Below are positions 8,316 through 11,390 of a stretch of 11,390 nucleotides of DNA, in pieces. Both the position numbers and the translations under genes were made by a program. Numbering within the stretch: the stretch's first letter is position 1; each line of letters starts with the position of its first letter. This DNA is from Phoronis ovalis (lineage: Eukaryota > Phoronida > Phoronidae), in contig JAOXYB010053624.1 in assembly GCA_028565635.1 (NCBI GenBank), forward strand, positions 1 through 11,390, given 5' to 3'. A model generated the notes under the pieces. The model saw only the letters and a list, made by a program, of their open reading frames with translations. It ran no database searches and was not told the origin of the DNA.

Positions 8316-8384
8316 CAGTCTGAATAAATCCATCTGCTAGCGTTCCGTACTTTGGAATACTAATGGATGGATTTATTCAGACTG
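8316..8384 (+). ncRNA. Compact 69-nt hairpin, pre-miRNA-like or tiny foldback element
   Basis: Bases 8316-8346 pair with 8354-8384 around a 7-base loop (8347-8353). The outer 19 pairs (8316-8334 with 8366-8384) are perfect. The inner arm adds two G-U pairs, a mismatch (8337/8363), three pairs, a mismatch (8341/8359), one G-U and four pairs. On the + strand that is 26 Watson-Crick pairs, 3 G-U and 2 mismatches in 31 positions; the - strand folds almost as well. Length and loop size fit an animal pre-miRNA, but expression is unknown and a miniature transposon remnant fits equally well. AATAAA lies in the left arm on + (8323-8328) and in the right arm on - (8372-8377). Confidence 0.45.
8372..8377 (-). 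terminator. First canonical AATAAA downstream of the zinc-finger gene's stop
   Basis: TTTATT on the + strand reads AATAAA on the - strand. Scanning from the stop at 9734 down to here I find no earlier AATAAA on the - strand, so this is the leading candidate poly(A) signal. It implies a 3' UTR of about 1.35 kb. It lies inside the 8316-8384 hairpin stem. Variant signals closer to the stop are possible. Confidence 0.35.
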
Positions 8385-9733
8385 GCCCAGTATAGATCGC
8401 CTACATTGAAACAGGTAAAGAATACATATATGTACACAGAACTGCACTGAAACAATCAAACTCAGTTTGAAACTGCGCAATGAATTCAACAATACGGCTG
8501 TTGTAAAGAGTCAAATACAGACTGTGAAACTGATCTTATCAAAATAGGTGTTTACAAATGAACACAGTACATTATTTTTATAGATATGTACATCAACATT
8601 CATCCTTTGATGTGACTCAAATCAATACCCCCTCCTGTAGTAATAACAGGTATGTCATCATTTACAAATATGTGCATACCAAATTTATGTAACCATACGT
8701 AACTTTTAAAAAAATGCGAAATATATATCCAGGGAAAGATGGTCTTGAATTAAGTATGGACACGCCTCTGGACCTCCAAGCAATTGTCCGAAACCCTGAT
8801 CATGCTTGTACTATACCAAATTATACAAAAATATCTAAAAAGTGACTAGAATTTACAAAACCTACCAAACAATATCTATCCTAAAAATTACCCGGAAAAA
8901 GTGACCTTATTATAACACAATATTTTAACTTTTAAAACTTGAAAAATATTTAAAAGTATTTATCCATATTCTTTAACTGTACATAGGTTCCCTTTGAGCA
9001 CCAATTAGATTCTGTCCTCGAAAGCTCGATGGATGTATTCGTTGATAGATAGAACCTTGTGAACTCGACACAAATCCCCAGATAGCATGTATGATTACAT
9101 GACTGCCTCTTTTGGTACTAGAGTAAATAACAATTAATAATAAGCTTAATAAAAGGCAACATTTCACTGGAAATCAGACATAAGAAGCTGCTGTAGATAA
9201 ATGCTACCAAAGATTGACAGATGCACATTTTGAAACAGCTAGTATACACACAAAATCTTAGTTTGTACACTGTGACTAATGCTTTAGCTTGTCAGTTCTA
9301 CAATACTGTACATGTATTGTTAGAGAATGTACAAGCAGCAGATGTCACAAAGAACTACAATATTGTATTTATATATAGCATATGCATGATTAGCAGCTGC
9401 CCCCCCCCCCAAAAAACTATGATACTGTATTGTTAGAGAATGCACAAGCAGCAGATGTCACATAGAACTACAATATTGTATTTATAGTATATGCATGATT
9501 AGCAGCTGCCCCCCCCCCCAAACTATGATACTGTATTGTTAGAGAATGCACAAGCAGCAGATATCACATAGAACTACAAAATTGTATTTATAGCATATGC
9601 ATGATTAGCAGCTGCCACCCCCCCAAAAGTACAATACTGTATTGTTAGAGAATGCACAAACAGCAGATATCACATAGAACTACAATATTGTATTTATAGC
9701 TTATGCATGATTAGCAGCTGCCCCCCCCAAAAA
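8385..9733 (-). other. Probable 3' UTR of the zinc-finger gene
   Basis: No coding exon is recognisable on either strand; open frames at 8973-9167 and 9221-9436 lack similarity, and the latter is largely repeat. If the signal at 8372-8377 is used, this is a 3' UTR. On the - strand, TGTACATA at 8429-8436 and 8585-8592 matches the Pumilio site UGUANAUA. The distal part (9314 onward) is a minisatellite. Confidence 0.4.
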
Positions 9734-9777
9734 CTATGACACTGTATTGTTATAGTAAGCATGATCAGCAGCTGCCA
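9314..9777. repeat. Minisatellite, four full units of 105-113 bp plus a truncated fifth
   Basis: Units start at 9314, 9427, 9533, 9639 and 9744, each opening with GTATTGTTA; the four full ones measure 113, 106, 106 and 105 bases. Each full unit contains AAGCAGCAGAT or a one-base variant, the palindrome TACAATATTGTA (one change in unit 3), GCATGATTAGCAGCTGCC and a C run. C-run lengths are 11, 11, 2+7 (split by an A) and 8. The fifth unit (9744-9777) lacks about 65 internal bases and fuses the head to GCATGATCAGCAGCTGCC. The array overlaps the 3' end of the zinc-finger coding region, whose stop codon is in unit 4. Confidence 0.95.
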
Positions 9778-10539
9778 CACAGAACACACAGCTGGAACAA
9801 CAAGTAGAATTACATGATGATGTTGACAAACTGCCAAGAGAACAGTTATTTCCAATACCAGAAAAAGTGCCAGAAGTATCTTCATAACTAACTGTACTTG
9901 AAGAAACACTACTCTTTCTGACATTGAGGCCATTTCCAGAGTTGGTTTTATTGCGCTGAGTTTCATCACTTTGTTTATTATTTCCATCAGGTGGTGCCTG
10001 ACTCTGATTTAAATGTACAGATCCTAAATTTACACCTGGTATTTGTAACTTTTCTGATAGGGTTGGATCACTAAATGGCTCACTAGCTTCATCAGCGCTG
10101 TGAGTCTCTGAAGATTTCTCTACAATTGCACTTCCACCTTTGTTTAAACATTGCGTTGTTTCATTATCACTGGCTTGCTGCACAGCGGCGTCCATAGGTG
10201 TATCTTCAATATGTAAAATCACCTCATTACTATTCACAGTATTTATTACAGATACTTGATTTCTTGTTAATAACTGTTCTGGCATTAACTCTATTTCAGT
10301 AAATGACCCTGACACAGTATTGGTTGGTTCTATTGTAGATTGTGTTGCAACTGGCAAAGTAGAAATAAAGTTTTCATCTTGTGTCGAAATGTTGTCACAA
10401 ATGATCTGTGTAGTTTCTGAACCATCATTAACCATTTGCATCGGCAACTCGGTTGAAGTTTTTAATTCCGCAATAATATATGGCTTGTTTCCAATAACAA
10501 ATGGCATTACGTTCTGGACTGAGATAGCACCATTTTGAC
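9734..10539 (-). CDS. Zinc-finger gene, terminal exon
   Basis: An 806-base exon after acceptor TTTTCCAG, ending with TAG at 9734-9736. It encodes 267 residues after the split Gly, from QNGAISVQNV to YYNNTVS. The open frame reaches back to an ATG at 10597, but that is intron sequence. The last 13 or so codons are made from the truncated minisatellite unit. Confidence 0.88.
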
Positions 10540-11159
10540 CTGGAAAATAAATATTCATATTTTGAAATATACACATTATAAAAGAAAGAACATGCAACTA
10601 TTGTGTTTACTTTTTAACATTTTATTTAGCATTTAATCTAACAACATATTTTTCTTTTCTTTCAAAACGGCTTGCACAATTTAATTTGTACTCAGAAAGG
10701 TATAAAGTACACAAAGACACAATTACAAGGGGAAGAGGTTAGGAAACATTTTAATAACCAAGAGAGGATAAAAATAGTATGAATTAATAGGGGGAACAGG
10801 TGTAAAAGATTTAAGTTTTTTTTTTGATCTTTGAAAAAGATGATGGTGCTTATCCAAAAGTAAGTGGTGTCAACCAAAGTCAAAAACACATGATAAAAAC
10901 ATTAATACATTAAACATACCTATAGCTGATGATTCGATAGTCACACTCGTTGTTGATGTGTCATTTTTTTCAGACAGTGTACTAGTCTGTGTTGCTGAAC
11001 TGTCACATCTATTATGTGGTGTGTCACTACCCAGATTCAAAGTTGTTTCATTTGTCTTAACTTGTCCATCATGTCGACTATTGATGTGAGTTTTTAAAGT
11101 ATATTGTCTAGCAAATGCTTTATTGCAGTCTCCTTCCTTACATACAAAAGGTTTTTCAC
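9734..11159 (-). CDS. C2H2 zinc-finger protein, C-terminal part, possibly MTF-1-like (5' end outside window)
   Basis: Two exons, 11159-10920 and 10539-9734, joined through a split Gly codon (G|GT), give the last 348 residues or so; upstream exons lie beyond the window. The first exon opens with GEKPF and one C2H2 finger, C-x4-C-x12-H-x4-H (CKEGDC ... TLKTHINSRH). The rest is Ser/Thr/Asn/Gln-rich with acidic patches, as in an activation region. Near the end is a cysteine cluster, C-x8-C-x3-CC-x2-C-x2-C, about 12 residues before the stop. The finger's C-x4-C spacing, QYTLKTH (human MTF-1: QYSLKSH) and the terminal cysteine cluster resemble MTF-1, the metal-responsive factor that activates metallothionein genes. 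The H-x4-H spacing differs, and one finger is weak evidence, so other C2H2 families remain possible. It would act in the nucleus binding DNA. Confidence 0.85.
10540..10919 (-). other. Intron of the zinc-finger gene (380 bases)
   Basis: GTATGT donor and pyrimidine-rich TTTTCCAG acceptor on the - strand. AT-rich; nothing else is recognised, and the open frame at 10692-10889 is not supported. Confidence 0.85.
10920..11159 (-). CDS. Zinc-finger gene, penultimate exon
   Basis: A 240-base exon with acceptor TTTTCTAG ending at 11160 and donor GTATGT from 10919 downward, phase 1 at both ends. It carries the last C2H2 finger, then a Ser/Thr-rich linker (TSTLSEKNDTSTTS). Starting within the GEKPF linker suggests that further fingers are encoded in exons upstream, outside the window. 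Confidence 0.88.
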
Positions 11160-11390
11160 CTAGAAAACGAGTTATATATTATGACGAAATTTTCACAACA
11201 ACATTTGACATAGATAATGATAAATGATGCTGGAGAGATACGTTTCATGGAACAATCCACATAGATCGATTGCTCCTGCCAGAAAAGTCACTCTTATACC
11301 CTGTTCGTACGCTACCAAATTATCGCGATAAAACTTACGTGCAAGATTAATCTACCATTTTTTACGTCGTGCGAACGCTTGCGAGATTAA
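11160..11390 (-). other. Start of a further upstream intron of the zinc-finger gene
   Basis: Ends in TTTTCTAG at 11160 on the - strand. A donor-like CACGTAAGT occurs near 11335, but the sequence before it does not encode a zinc finger in the required phase, so no upstream exon is called. Confidence 0.6.

Noticed and set aside
9221-9436. + strand open frame
   Set aside because: Mostly the first minisatellite unit, with no domain.
9314-9777. CRISPR array
   Set aside because: Units are contiguous long tandem repeats without unique spacers, in eukaryotic DNA.
9694-9987. Alternative - strand frame at the zinc-finger 3' end
   Set aside because: Overlaps the supported terminal exon in another frame and runs into minisatellite sequence.
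11320-11390. An upstream zinc-finger exon ending at the CACGTAAGT donor
   Set aside because: In the required phase the preceding codons do not encode a finger or a linker.

Overview
The window is nuclear DNA from an animal, probably an invertebrate. It is AT-rich, has spliceosomal introns with GT/AG borders, carries scattered low-complexity and mobile-element-like sequence, and contains two genes of animal-type families. I cannot name the species or phylum from the sequence.

Left half (about 1-6200, + strand): a complete six-exon gene for rapsyn, the myristoylated TPR/RING-H2 scaffold that clusters acetylcholine receptors in vertebrates. Exons are 570-1256, 2918-3016, 3224-3346, 3910-3963, 4443-4642 and 5553-5640. 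They join in frame into 416 residues (human rapsyn has 412), with the N-terminal MGQ motif and all eight zinc ligands of the RING-H2. The stop codon overlaps an AATAAA, and this 34-bp segment is present three times in tandem (5619-5720). Just downstream is a 336-bp foldback element (5745-6080) with about 48-bp terminal inverted repeats, internal degenerate repeats of about 31 bp and a likely 6-bp target-site duplication.

Middle (about 6100-9300): no intact gene. It holds a decayed ankyrin-repeat pseudogene on the - strand (about 7407-7925) and a compact 69-nt hairpin (8316-8384) whose two arms carry AATAAA on opposite strands.

Right end (9734-11159, - strand): the last two visible exons of a C2H2 zinc-finger protein, 5' end outside the window. 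The single visible finger resembles the last finger of the metal-responsive factor MTF-1, and the C-terminus has a cysteine cluster. Its stop codon lies in the last full copy of a roughly 105-113-bp minisatellite (9314-9777).

The two genes converge tail to tail. No functional link between them is evident. The recurring theme is that both 3' ends sit in locally tandem-duplicated DNA, with foldback structures between them.
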